A program made the position numbers and the translations under genes. A DNA stretch of 64,000 nt. Origin: Microbacterium oxydans (lineage in GTDB: Bacteria; Actinomycetota; Actinomycetes; Actinomycetales; Microbacteriaceae). Location of the stretch: contig NZ_JYIW01000022.1 in assembly GCF_000956525.1 (NCBI RefSeq), forward strand, positions 124,001-188,000, in the 5' to 3' direction. Position 1 is the stretch's first letter, and every line of letters begins with the position of its first letter. The notes beneath the pieces were generated by a model that saw only the letters and a list, made by a program, of their open reading frames with translations, did no database searches and was not told where the DNA came from. Positions 16,920-23,870 of this stretch are shown here, piece after piece.

Positions 16920-17923
16920 CCGTCATACCCCGCCCGGCGAAGCGAGCGTGCGAGCACGCGTCGACGCGGTCCGTCCATCCGACGCACCGCGTCGGTCACC
17001 TGCGCCTCCGGGAGTCGTCGGAGCAGGTCGCGGATCGCGGTGCGCATCTCACCGCGCAGCCCCGGCTGCATCCGCCGGGAACGGACGACGTGATGCGAGC
17101 TGAGCGCCAGCGCCGTCCACACCGCCTTGGGCAGGAACCGCTCGGCCTCGGCATCCTGCTCCACGATCTCGACGACCTCGGTCATCGCGCGGGCGAAATC
17201 GAGCTGACGGCGATCACGCACCTGCGTGAGCGAGGTCGTCACCCCGCGCCGGTACAGCAGCGCCGGCGCATCGACCACCGCGAACGATGCCGCCTGCAGG
17301 TGCAGCCGCCAGATCCACGGCCGGTCCTCAGCGGTGAAGAGTCCTGGCGTGAACTCGGCGAGGCCGCGGTCGAGCATCCGTCGGTGCAGGATGCCGGCCC
17401 ACGCGAAGGGGTAGTCGACCATGGTGCTCTCGGTCTCGGGCAGGATCGCCTCGCGGGGGCTGCCCGGCTGCTCGCGCCACGGATGCGGGGCCCGCACCAG
17501 CGTCCGCACGCCGCCGCGCACCGTCACGTGATCGGTGCGGAGGAAGTCGGCGTCCAGCTCGCGAAGGCGCGTGGCAAGCACCTGCAGGCGCTGCGGCTGC
17601 ATCCAGTCATCGCCGTCGAGGAAGCAGAACGCCTCCCCCTCCACACGCGCGAGCCCCTGGTTGCGGGCCGTCGCGAGTCCCTGCGGCTCGGCGTTCACGA
17701 GCAGCTCGGCGTGCGGGAACCGGTCGGCGTAGCGACGCATCAGCGCACCGGTGTCATCGCGCGAGCCGTCGTCGATCGCGACGAGCTTGAGCGCGGCCGG
17801 GTCATCGAACTGGCGGGTCAGCGTCTCGAGCGCGGTCGCAAGGTACGGCCCCGCGTCCTTCGCGGGAAGGATGACGGTGACGAGGGGACTGCGCACGGAT
17901 CTCCCGGGGGTGGACGACGTCAT
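16916..17923 (-). CDS. Glycosyltransferase family 2 protein
   Basis: A 335-residue GT-A enzyme. Seen are SPLVTVILPAKDAGPYLATA, LVAIDDGSRDDT, the GLATARNQGLARVEGEAFCF stretch and the DDW/DGDDWM metal-binding DxD (CFLDGDDWMQPQRL). The C-terminal 90 residues are helical and basic. It is the first gene of the five-gene glycan operon. The start at 17923 (MTSSTPGRS) fits the family; an upstream in-frame start adds 21 unlikely residues. It probably attaches an early sugar to the carrier or primes the polymer; the donor is unknown. Confidence 0.88.
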   Translation of the reverse strand: MTSSTPGRSVRSPLVTVILPAKDAGPYLATALETLTRQFDDPAALKLVAIDDGSRDDTGALMRRYADRFPHAELLVNAEPQGLATARNQGLARVEGEAFCFLDGDDWMQPQRLQVLATRLRELDADFLRTDHVTVRGGVRTLVRAPHPWREQPGSPREAILPETESTMVDYPFAWAGILHRRMLDRGLAEFTPGLFTAEDRPWIWRLHLQAASFAVVDAPALLYRRGVTTSLTQVRDRRQLDFARAMTEVVEIVEQDAEAERFLPKAVWTALALSSHHVVRSRRMQPGLRGEMRTAIRDLLRRLPEAQVTDAVRRMDGPRRRVLARSLRRAGYDG

Positions 17924-18018
17924 GCATGGTCGCAGGCGATCCTTGCGCGTCGGCGACCCCGAGGTGAACGCGGGGTGTCTTCGCACACGAGCACGCCGGG
18001 ATCGGCGACGATGGTCAG

Positions 18019-18939
18019 ATGCTCTGGTTCGGTGGATCGCACTGGCGACCGATGCGACGGCGGATGCGCGACACCGCCGACCTCCGGTGGCTCACCGCGC
18101 GCGCCTGGACCACGAAGTGGTACCCGCAGGGCATCGACATCGGGTCCTGGCGCGGCCGCCGCACGCTCGCCGTCAGCTGGTTCCGACAGGACAAGACCGG
18201 CACGCACCTCGCGTCCCGGGTGGTGCTGATCGACCCGGAACGGTCACGGCACCTCGACGTCGCGCTCGCGTTCACGGACGACGACGGCGAGCTGCAGCCG
18301 GCCCGCATCCACACCGGCGGACTCGCGTGGTTCGAGGATCGGCTGTTCGTCGCGGCGACCGGCCAGGGCATCTGGGAGTTCGATCTCGGCGACACCCGCC
18401 AGGTGCGCGGAGCGGTCGCCCGTCGGCTCCGTGGTGTCGCAGGTCGCTGGCGTCCGACGACCGCGCTGGTCGCGGTGCGCTCGAAGGTGCATCCGGTCGC
18501 ACTGCGCTGCTCGTTCCTCGGCCGGGCCTTCGACGACGACGGGACCCCGCTGCGGCGCGTGCTGATCGGCGAGTACCGACGAGACGACCAGGGCCGCATC
18601 GCGGAGTTCTCGATCCCCGAGGGGGCGGACGACTCGTTCGAGGAGCACGCGCGGGTCATGCCGGGGATCGCCCGCATGCAGGGCGTCGTGCGCTGGGGCG
18701 AGCAGCATTTCGTGTCGCAGTCGAACCTGATGAAACCCGGTCGGCTGTGGAGCGGCACCCGCGACGACCTCACGAGGCACTCGTATCCGCTGCCCGTCGG
18801 ATGCGAGGACCTCGCGCTCGATCCGGATGCCGAGATGCTGTGGTCGCTGGGCGAGCATCCGCGTCGGCGGGTGGTGCGCGGCATCCCCTTCGCCCTGATC
18901 GGACTCGGACGTGGCCGACAGGAGGCGCGTTTAGACTGA
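18019..18939 (+). CDS. Conserved hypothetical protein with beta-propeller-like segments
   Basis: A 306-residue protein without an identified family. It is rich in short strands with repeated tryptophans and aspartates (GGLAWFEDRLFVAATGQGIWEF, then ARMQGVVRWGEQHFVSQSN), which resembles a WD/Kelch-like or six-bladed propeller. No signal peptide is evident. It is divergent from the glycan operon, sharing a 95-bp intergenic region, and runs into the DUF4229 gene with a 4-base gap. The start could also be the ATG at 18052. Function unknown. Confidence 0.65.
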   Translation: MLWFGGSHWRPMRRRMRDTADLRWLTARAWTTKWYPQGIDIGSWRGRRTLAVSWFRQDKTGTHLASRVVLIDPERSRHLDVALAFTDDDGELQPARIHTGGLAWFEDRLFVAATGQGIWEFDLGDTRQVRGAVARRLRGVAGRWRPTTALVAVRSKVHPVALRCSFLGRAFDDDGTPLRRVLIGEYRRDDQGRIAEFSIPEGADDSFEEHARVMPGIARMQGVVRWGEQHFVSQSNLMKPGRLWSGTRDDLTRHSYPLPVGCEDLALDPDAEMLWSLGEHPRRRVVRGIPFALIGLGRGRQEARLD

Positions 18940-18943
18940 GGGG

Positions 18944-19273
18944 GTGAAGCCTGCGCCCCTCCTCGTCTACACCGTGCTGCGGCTGCTGGCGTTCCTCGTC
19001 CCCCTCGCGATCCTCTGGTTCTTCTTCCCGATCTTCCGGGAGTTCTGGTGGCTGGCCGCGATCTTCGCCGCACTGATCGGCACCAGCATCTCGATGCTCT
19101 TCCTGCGGCGCCCGCTGTCAGAGGCCTCGACCGTGATCCACGAACGCCGCGAGGGCCGCGGCGAGTCGGCACGTCAGGCGGATGCCGATGCCGAGGACTC
19201 CGTGCTCGACGGCGCCGAGGATGCTGCGGGTGCTGCTTCGGCTGAGGCTGCTGAGCCCGACACCAAGGCCTGA
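18944..19273 (+). CDS. DUF4229 domain-containing membrane protein
   Basis: A 109-residue protein starting with GTG. It has two helices (LLVYTVLRLLAFLVPLAILW and FWWLAAIFAALIGTSISMLF) followed by RRPLSEAS and an acidic alanine-rich tail, matching the small DUF4229 family. The family is often encoded beside menaquinone genes in actinobacteria, and here menA lies 340 bases downstream on the other strand. A role in the membrane or menaquinone pathway is inference. TTTAGACT, a -10-like element, precedes the start within the end of the upstream gene. Confidence 0.8.
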   Translation: MKPAPLLVYTVLRLLAFLVPLAILWFFFPIFREFWWLAAIFAALIGTSISMLFLRRPLSEASTVIHERREGRGESARQADADAEDSVLDGAEDAAGAASAEAAEPDTKA

Positions 19274-19611
19274 GGGCTGGGCTGGGGCCCAGGGGCTGGG
19301 CTAGGGCCTGGGGCCTGGGGCCTGGTTCACCATCTGAGCCCTGCTCTGCGAGCTGCCCCCAGCTCGGCGGGATGCCCCCTGCTCGGCGGTCCCGCAGGTG
19401 TCGCAGATGGCCGCATCCTCCGCCCTGAGCCGACCATTCGCGTCCCCTCCCTTGGCGCAGGTGTCGCAGATGGCCGCAACCAGCTGGAGGTCGCGGCCAG
19501 ATGCGACCCCTCCCCGCCGGAAGAGGATGCTCAGACGCGAGGGATTCCCCGAGGCAGGGCGCTCAGAGGCAGCCTGCACCTATGCACAGAGGCTGGGAGG
19601 GACTGTCCGAC
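19274..19611. repeat. Intergenic repeat region, GGCCTGG tandem and GCAGATGGCCGC elements
   Basis: This 338-bp gap between convergent DUF4229 and menA has no convincing gene. It holds a short tandem of GGGGCCTGG-like units (about 19274-19325), then two direct copies of GCAGGTGTCGCAGATGGCCG (starting 19394 and 19457). A related inverted copy, GGTCGCGGCCAGATGCGACC, lies near 19490. The same core occurs at 1395-1515. It may act as a bidirectional terminator region as well as a mobile-type repeat. Confidence 0.7.
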
Positions 19612-20592
19612 TCAGCCGACGAAGGCCCAGAACAGCGCCCCCGCGTACAGCAGCGCGGTGAGCGAGGTCAGCGCGAGCGCGATCACGAGCTCGCGCGGCT
19701 GCCGGTAGGTCCAGACGATGAGCACCGCCGGCAGACCGGCCAGGAGTGCGAGCAGCGCGATCCAGGCGATCGGGAACAGCAGGGCGAGGACCACGGCGAT
19801 CCCGAACGGCGCGAGCAGGAACACCGTGAACAGCACCTGCGTCGCACGGCGTCCGATCAGCACGGTCAGCGTTCGCTTGCCGACGGCGCGGTCCTGATCG
19901 ATGTCGCGGAGGTTGTTCGCGAGCAGCACCGCGCACGCGAACAGTCCGGCGGCGATCGCGCCGAGCCACGCCTGCTGCGGCAGATCGAAGATCTGCACCC
20001 AGGTCGTACCGAGGGTCGCGACGAGGCCGAAGAAGATGAAGACGAAGACCTCACCGAGGCCCGCATACCCGTACGGGCGCTTGCCGCCGGTGTAGAACCA
20101 GGCTGCGACGATGCAGGCGGCGCCGACCGCCAGCATCCACCACTGCTCCGTACGGATCACGATCGCGAGGCCGACGGCCGCGGCGAGCGCGAAGAAGACC
20201 AACGCGATGATCAGGACGGTGCGGGCCCGCACCCGACCGGATGCCGTGAGGCGAGCCGGACCGACGCGCACGGCGTCGGTGCCGCGGATGCCGTCGCTGT
20301 AGTCGTTCGCGAAGTTCACACCGATCTGCAGCAGCACCGCGACCGCGAGGCACGCGAGCGCGATGACCCAGTGGAACTCCGGCTGCGTGCTGCGCGCGGC
20401 GCCAGTGCCGATCAGCACCGGGGCGATCGCAAGGGGCAGCGTGCGCAGGCGGGCGGCACCGATCCAGTCGCCGGCCGTCACCGGACCGGCCTCGATCACC
20501 GGCCGCTTGGCGGGGTTGCCGCTCGAACGACTCGGGGTGCGCTGGGGGCTCTTGGTGCGCGCTGTGCTCTTGCGCTTCGACGATGCTGCCAC
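19612..20592 (-). CDS. menA: 1,4-dihydroxy-2-naphthoate polyprenyltransferase
   Basis: A 326-residue UbiA-family membrane enzyme that joins a polyprenyl diphosphate to 1,4-dihydroxy-2-naphthoate in menaquinone synthesis. After a basic N-terminus of about 35 residues it has multiple helices and the two Asp-rich motifs: NFANDYSDGIRGTDA (N-D-x-x-D) and NNLRDIDQDRAVGKRTL. GARLRTLPLAIAPVLIGTG is a MenA hallmark. The 5' region contains five REP copies (20622-20801), so its promoter or leader probably includes this array. Confidence 0.93.
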   Translation of the reverse strand: MAASSKRKSTARTKSPQRTPSRSSGNPAKRPVIEAGPVTAGDWIGAARLRTLPLAIAPVLIGTGAARSTQPEFHWVIALACLAVAVLLQIGVNFANDYSDGIRGTDAVRVGPARLTASGRVRARTVLIIALVFFALAAAVGLAIVIRTEQWWMLAVGAACIVAAWFYTGGKRPYGYAGLGEVFVFIFFGLVATLGTTWVQIFDLPQQAWLGAIAAGLFACAVLLANNLRDIDQDRAVGKRTLTVLIGRRATQVLFTVFLLAPFGIAVVLALLFPIAWIALLALLAGLPAVLIVWTYRQPRELVIALALTSLTALLYAGALFWAFVG

Positions 20593-20621
20593 GCTGGGAA
20601 TCCTACTGGGCGTGGCGATGA

Positions 20622-20801
20622 GGGCCCTTCGACAAGCTCAGGGACCCAGGACGCGCCGGGCCCTTCGACAAGCTCAGGGACCCAGGACGCGCCGGGCCCT
20701 TCGACAGGCTCAGGGACCCAGGACGCGCCGGGCCCTTCGACAGGCTCAGGGACCCAGGACGCGCCGGGCCCTTCGACAGGCTCAGGGACCCAGGACGCGC
20801 G
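20622..20801. repeat. Five-copy 36-bp tandem array of the REP element
   Basis: Five back-to-back 36-bp units start at 20622, 20658, 20694, 20730 and 20766. Each contains CTTCGACARGCTCAGGGACC plus a constant CAGGACGCGCC linker. Copies 1-2 have AAG and copies 3-5 have AGG at the variable triplet, which suggests stepwise duplication. The array fills the space between the menA start and the DUF4287 stop. There are no unique spacers, so it is not CRISPR. Confidence 0.95.
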
Positions 20802-20806
20802 AGGCG

Positions 20807-21097
20807 TCAGGGATTCGGGTTCGAGTCCTTGCCGTCGAGCCACAGCGTGTCGGATGCATCGCCGTGCGAACCGCTCTTGCCGACGTGCTTGTCGCTGATC
20901 TTCGGTCCCTTCAGGATCACGTGCACCATGGCCTGCGCGTGACCGTGCCCGAGGCTGTACTCCTCCTTGAGCCAGTTCAGGACGACCGTGGACTTCGTCG
21001 TCTCGTCGAAGCCCTGCTCCTTCGCGAGTGCGATGAACTGTCGCGGGGTGAGTCCGGTCTGGGTCTCGACCTTGTCGAGGTACGCCTGGAACGACAT
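20807..21097 (-). CDS. DUF4287 domain-containing protein
   Basis: A 96-residue soluble protein. SFQAYLDKVETQTGLTPRQF and a NWLKEEYSLGHGHAQAMVHV segment match the small DUF4287 family, for which no activity is established. AGGAG precedes the ATG at 21097. Its 3' end runs to within six bases of the REP array, and the last residues (DSNPNP) may have been altered by the array's arrival. It lies downstream of the lrp gene on the same strand with a 43-base gap. Confidence 0.8.
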   Translation of the reverse strand: MSFQAYLDKVETQTGLTPRQFIALAKEQGFDETTKSTVVLNWLKEEYSLGHGHAQAMVHVILKGPKISDKHVGKSGSHGDASDTLWLDGKDSNPNP

Positions 21098-21140
21098 GCT
21101 GTCTCCTGCCGAGGGTGAGTGCTGCGCGGTGCTCGCGAGA

Positions 21141-21590
21141 TTACTCCACCGGGAGGATCGGCCGGTGCTCGTAGTAGGTCTGCAGCACGACCGTCGTGCG
21201 GGTGCTGACGTTCGCCGCGGTCCGGATGTCTCGCACGAGCTCCTCGAGCGCGCGCGGCGAGGCGACCCGCACGAACAGCATGTAGCTGGCGTCGCCGGCG
21301 ATCGAGTGGCAGGCCTCGATCGCGTCGAGGTGCTCAAGCAGCTCGGGGGCGTTGTCGGGCTGCGCTGGATCGAGAGGGGTGATCTCGATGAACGCCGACA
21401 GCGGCGTGCCGACGAGTTCGGGGTCGAGGATGGCGCGGTAGCCCGTGATCACGCCGCGCGTCTCGAGCCGCCGCAACCGTGACTGCACTGCCGAGACCGA
21501 GAGCCCGACGGCATCCGAGAGGTGGGAGAGCGTGGCACGCCCGTCGCGCGCGATCTCCGCGACGATCGCGCGGTCGACAGAGTCATCCAT
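21141..21590 (-). CDS. Lrp/AsnC family transcriptional regulator
   Basis: A 149-residue Lrp/AsnC protein: DNA-binding helices in IVAEIARDGRATLSHLSDAVGLS followed by VQSRLRRLETRGVITGY, then the RAM (AsnC ligand) domain with SIAGDASYMLFVRV. It should bind an amino acid and control neighbouring genes. It is divergent from the DUF6421 gene; the 72-bp region between them has the palindrome CCGGAAAATTTCCGG. The likely targets are the DUF6421-SDR unit and itself. Confidence 0.92.
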   Translation of the reverse strand: MDDSVDRAIVAEIARDGRATLSHLSDAVGLSVSAVQSRLRRLETRGVITGYRAILDPELVGTPLSAFIEITPLDPAQPDNAPELLEHLDAIEACHSIAGDASYMLFVRVASPRALEELVRDIRTAANVSTRTTVVLQTYYEHRPILPVE

Positions 21591-21623
21591 GGATGTAAGA
21601 TTATCGTGAGTATTCCGTTATGA

Positions 21624-21638
21624 CCGGAAAATTTCCGG
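21624..21638. promoter_or_regulatory. Putative Lrp-type operator
   Basis: CCGGAAAATTTCCGG is a perfect 15-bp palindrome with an AT-rich centre, the usual form of Lrp/AsnC sites. It lies between the divergent lrp and DUF6421 starts, 25 bases before the latter, next to a second TTCCGTTATGACCGGAA imperfect repeat. Binding by the adjacent regulator is inferred from position. Confidence 0.6.
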
Positions 21639-21662
21639 CATGCCGCACGATCGGAGGTCCCG

Positions 21663-23117
21663 ATGTCCATCATTTCCGCCAACAGCACCGCTGCACAGGC
21701 TATCGTCGGCGAACCCGAGGTCGTCGAGGATGACTCCCTGAGCCTGTCGAAGGGCGCCGAGCAGTCGCCTGCCTGGGCGCAGCTGAAGGATGCGGCGATC
21801 GCGATCCGCGAGCTGCAGGTCAAGGACGGTTCCATTCCGGAGGCCGGGCACCACGCGAAGGCCACCGAGCTCGTCGCCGCGATCACAGCAAGCATCCGGG
21901 CACTCGCCCCCGCCTTCCCGCACGACGCCGAGTATCTCGCTGCCTCCGTCGTCGACTTCGACCGCTGGGCGGCGTCGGACTTCGGCGTGCCGGACTTCCT
22001 CGACTCGCTCATGGCCTTCCAGCCGCAGCAGCACCGCATCGACGGCATCCGTCACCTCGTCGTGTTCCCGATGTACACGCAGAACGGTTCCAGCGACCGT
22101 CTCGTCGAGGCACTCATCGTCGAGACGATCTGGCCGGAGTTCATCGGCGCCCTCGAAGCCGGCGACTACGGCAACAAGCTGTTCGTCTCGCTGCGCCTGG
22201 TCGACTTCACGCCCGGCTACGACACGAACTCGGCCGTGCTGTTCCCTGAGACCGTCGCGATGCGCGAGATCCCGAGCTTCACCTGGGGCGCGATCTTCCA
22301 GGACCGCGAAGCCGCTCGGTACCGTCGTGTCACCCGCGCGGCCGCCGAGATCACGAAGCTCGAACTGCCGGAGCGCGCCGCGGCGATGCTCGATGACCAG
22401 GCGCTCACCGAGCGCGCGTTCGTGATGTGGGACATCATCCACGACCGCACGCACATGCGCGGCGACCTGCCGTTCGACCCGTTCATGATCAAGCAGCGGA
22501 TGCCGTTCTTCCTGTACTCGCTGGAAGAGCTGCGCTGCGACCTGACCGCGTTCCGCGAGTCGGTCAAGATCCAGCGCTCGCTGTCTGCGCGGTCCGAGGC
22601 CGGCGAAGACCTCACCACCTCGGAGCAGGAGATGCTCGAGCACGCACCGCTCGTGCAGTACGCGGTGATCTTCGACCGGATCTTCCGTTTCGCGATCACG
22701 GGCTCCCGCGTGCGCAACTACGACGGCCTCGGCGGACAACTGCTGTTCGCCTGGCTGCACCAGCGCGGCGTGCTGCACTGGACCGACACGGCGCTGGCCT
22801 TCGACTGGGACGGCGTGCCGGATGCGGTCGTCGCCCTGGGCGATGCGATCGACGAGCTCTACTGGCGTTCGATCGACCGCCCGAAGACCGCGCACTGGCT
22901 CGCCGCCTACGACCTGGTCCGCAGCGTGCTGACGCCGCACCCGGCCTCGAACTGGGCTCGCGGTCTGTCGGACGAGATCCTCTCCGGCGCCCCGAAGGGG
23001 TACACCGACGCCGTGCTGGACGACGAGTTCCCGCTGTCGATGTTCTTCGAGGCGCTCGACAAGAAGATGAAGCCGGTCATCGAGTCGACCGTCGGCATCC
23101 GCGGCGATGACGACTGA
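21663..23117 (+). CDS. DUF6421 family protein
   Basis: A 484-residue soluble protein that resembles the actinobacterial DUF6421 family. It has no catalytic motif I can name. Conserved-looking blocks are HLVVFPMYTQNGSSDRLVEA, WDIIHDRTHMRGDLPFDPFM (with an HDRTH motif that could bind metal) and KQRMPFFLYSLEELRCDL. Residues 23-32 (DSLSLSKGAE) are encoded by an inverted copy of the REP element (21735-21757), so this part of the N-terminus is an insertion. GGAGG precedes the ATG. It is followed by an SDR gene and is divergent from lrp. Confidence 0.75.
   Translation: MSIISANSTAAQAIVGEPEVVEDDSLSLSKGAEQSPAWAQLKDAAIAIRELQVKDGSIPEAGHHAKATELVAAITASIRALAPAFPHDAEYLAASVVDFDRWAASDFGVPDFLDSLMAFQPQQHRIDGIRHLVVFPMYTQNGSSDRLVEALIVETIWPEFIGALEAGDYGNKLFVSLRLVDFTPGYDTNSAVLFPETVAMREIPSFTWGAIFQDREAARYRRVTRAAAEITKLELPERAAAMLDDQALTERAFVMWDIIHDRTHMRGDLPFDPFMIKQRMPFFLYSLEELRCDLTAFRESVKIQRSLSARSEAGEDLTTSEQEMLEHAPLVQYAVIFDRIFRFAITGSRVRNYDGLGGQLLFAWLHQRGVLHWTDTALAFDWDGVPDAVVALGDAIDELYWRSIDRPKTAHWLAAYDLVRSVLTPHPASNWARGLSDEILSGAPKGYTDAVLDDEFPLSMFFEALDKKMKPVIESTVGIRGDDD
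21735..21757 (-). repeat. REP copy inside the DUF6421 coding region
   Basis: TCCCTGAGCCTGTCGAAGGG is the complement of the REP core and is read in frame as SLSLSKG near the protein N-terminus, before the conserved part begins. This orientation yields no stop codon. Confidence 0.85.
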
Positions 23118-23136
23118 GGTGACCCGCCTCCCCTCC

Positions 23137-23219
23137 GCCGAACCACCCCTCTTCGGTCGAGCCACCCTCTTCTGTGCGCGCACAGAGGGGTGGCTCGCGC
23201 AGAAGGGGGTGGCTCGGCG
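23137..23219. repeat. Nested hairpins between DUF6421 and SDR genes
   Basis: Two nested imperfect inverted repeats occupy the gap. The inner one has CGAGCCACCC at its base (23158-23197); the outer one pairs GCCGAACCACCCCTCTTC (from 23137) with GAAGGGGGTGGCTCGGC (ending 23218). The right arm contains the GAAGGGGG that would serve as ribosome site for the SDR gene, so folding could limit its translation or end transcription. Confidence 0.6.
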
Positions 23220-23858
23220 ATGAGTGCAGGACGGACCATCGTGCTCGCCGGGGCCACCAGCGCATCCGGCCTCGCTGTCGCACGGACGCTGCTCGACGCC
23301 GGCGCCCACGTCGTCGCGACCGGACGCTCCGCGGAGCGGTTGCAGGAGCTGGCGGATGCCGGAGCGCAGGTCGAGGTCGCGGACGCGACCTCGCTCGCCG
23401 ACATGACCGCACTCGCCGCCCGGCTCGGGTCAGTGGATGCCGTCATGCCGCTCGTCGGCGGTTGGCGCGGTGGCGGCGGCCTCGCCGGGCAGTCGGATGC
23501 GGACTTCGCCGCGTTGCTCCCCGCGCTCGAAGCGGTGCGCGCGACGAGCCGCGCGTTCGATGCGGCGCTGCAGGCATCGGATGCCGGACGCTTCGCGATC
23601 GTGTCATCGACCGCGGTCGCGCGTCCGCTCGCCGGCGGTGCGAACTACGCGGCGGTGAAGGCCGCGAGCGAGGCGTGGGCCAGGGCGGTGGCGCAGGGCT
23701 TCGCGAAGGCCGCGCGCGAGTCCGGCGAACCGCTGCGCGCGGCATCCGTCGTCTTCCGCGCCAAGGCCCTCGATCCGGGGGCGCTGGCCGCACGCATCGG
23801 AGCGCTCTGGAACACCGAAGCAGCCGACCTCAACGACCGGGTCTTCGACCTCGACTGA
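23220..23858 (+). CDS. SDR family oxidoreductase (atypical)
   Basis: A 212-residue Rossmann protein. It begins RTIVLAGATSASGLAVARTLL, with a TGxxxGxG variant G-A-T-S-A-S-G, and has GRFAIVSSTAVARP and NYAAVKAASEAW, where Y-x-x-x-K is kept. The rest of the fold is short for a classical SDR. The ATG at 23220 sits in the arm of the upstream hairpin. Constant position behind DUF6421 suggests the two proteins share a pathway, but no substrate is apparent. Confidence 0.8.
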   Translation: MSAGRTIVLAGATSASGLAVARTLLDAGAHVVATGRSAERLQELADAGAQVEVADATSLADMTALAARLGSVDAVMPLVGGWRGGGGLAGQSDADFAALLPALEAVRATSRAFDAALQASDAGRFAIVSSTAVARPLAGGANYAAVKAASEAWARAVAQGFAKAARESGEPLRAASVVFRAKALDPGALAARIGALWNTEAADLNDRVFDLD

Positions 23859-23870
23859 GCAGCGCCGCCG

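Noticed and set aside
19301..19579. Small minus-strand gene in the 19.3 kb gap
   Set aside because: The frame consists of the repeat elements and lacks a ribosome site.
20622..20801. Regular 36-bp repeats that could look like a CRISPR array
   Set aside because: Units are contiguous with no variable spacers, and no cas gene is near; they are tandem REP copies.
21618..23309. Long open frame on the minus strand opposite DUF6421
   Set aside because: It is a high-GC shadow of the plus-strand gene: composition is rich in Arg, Asp, Val and Gly with no domain.
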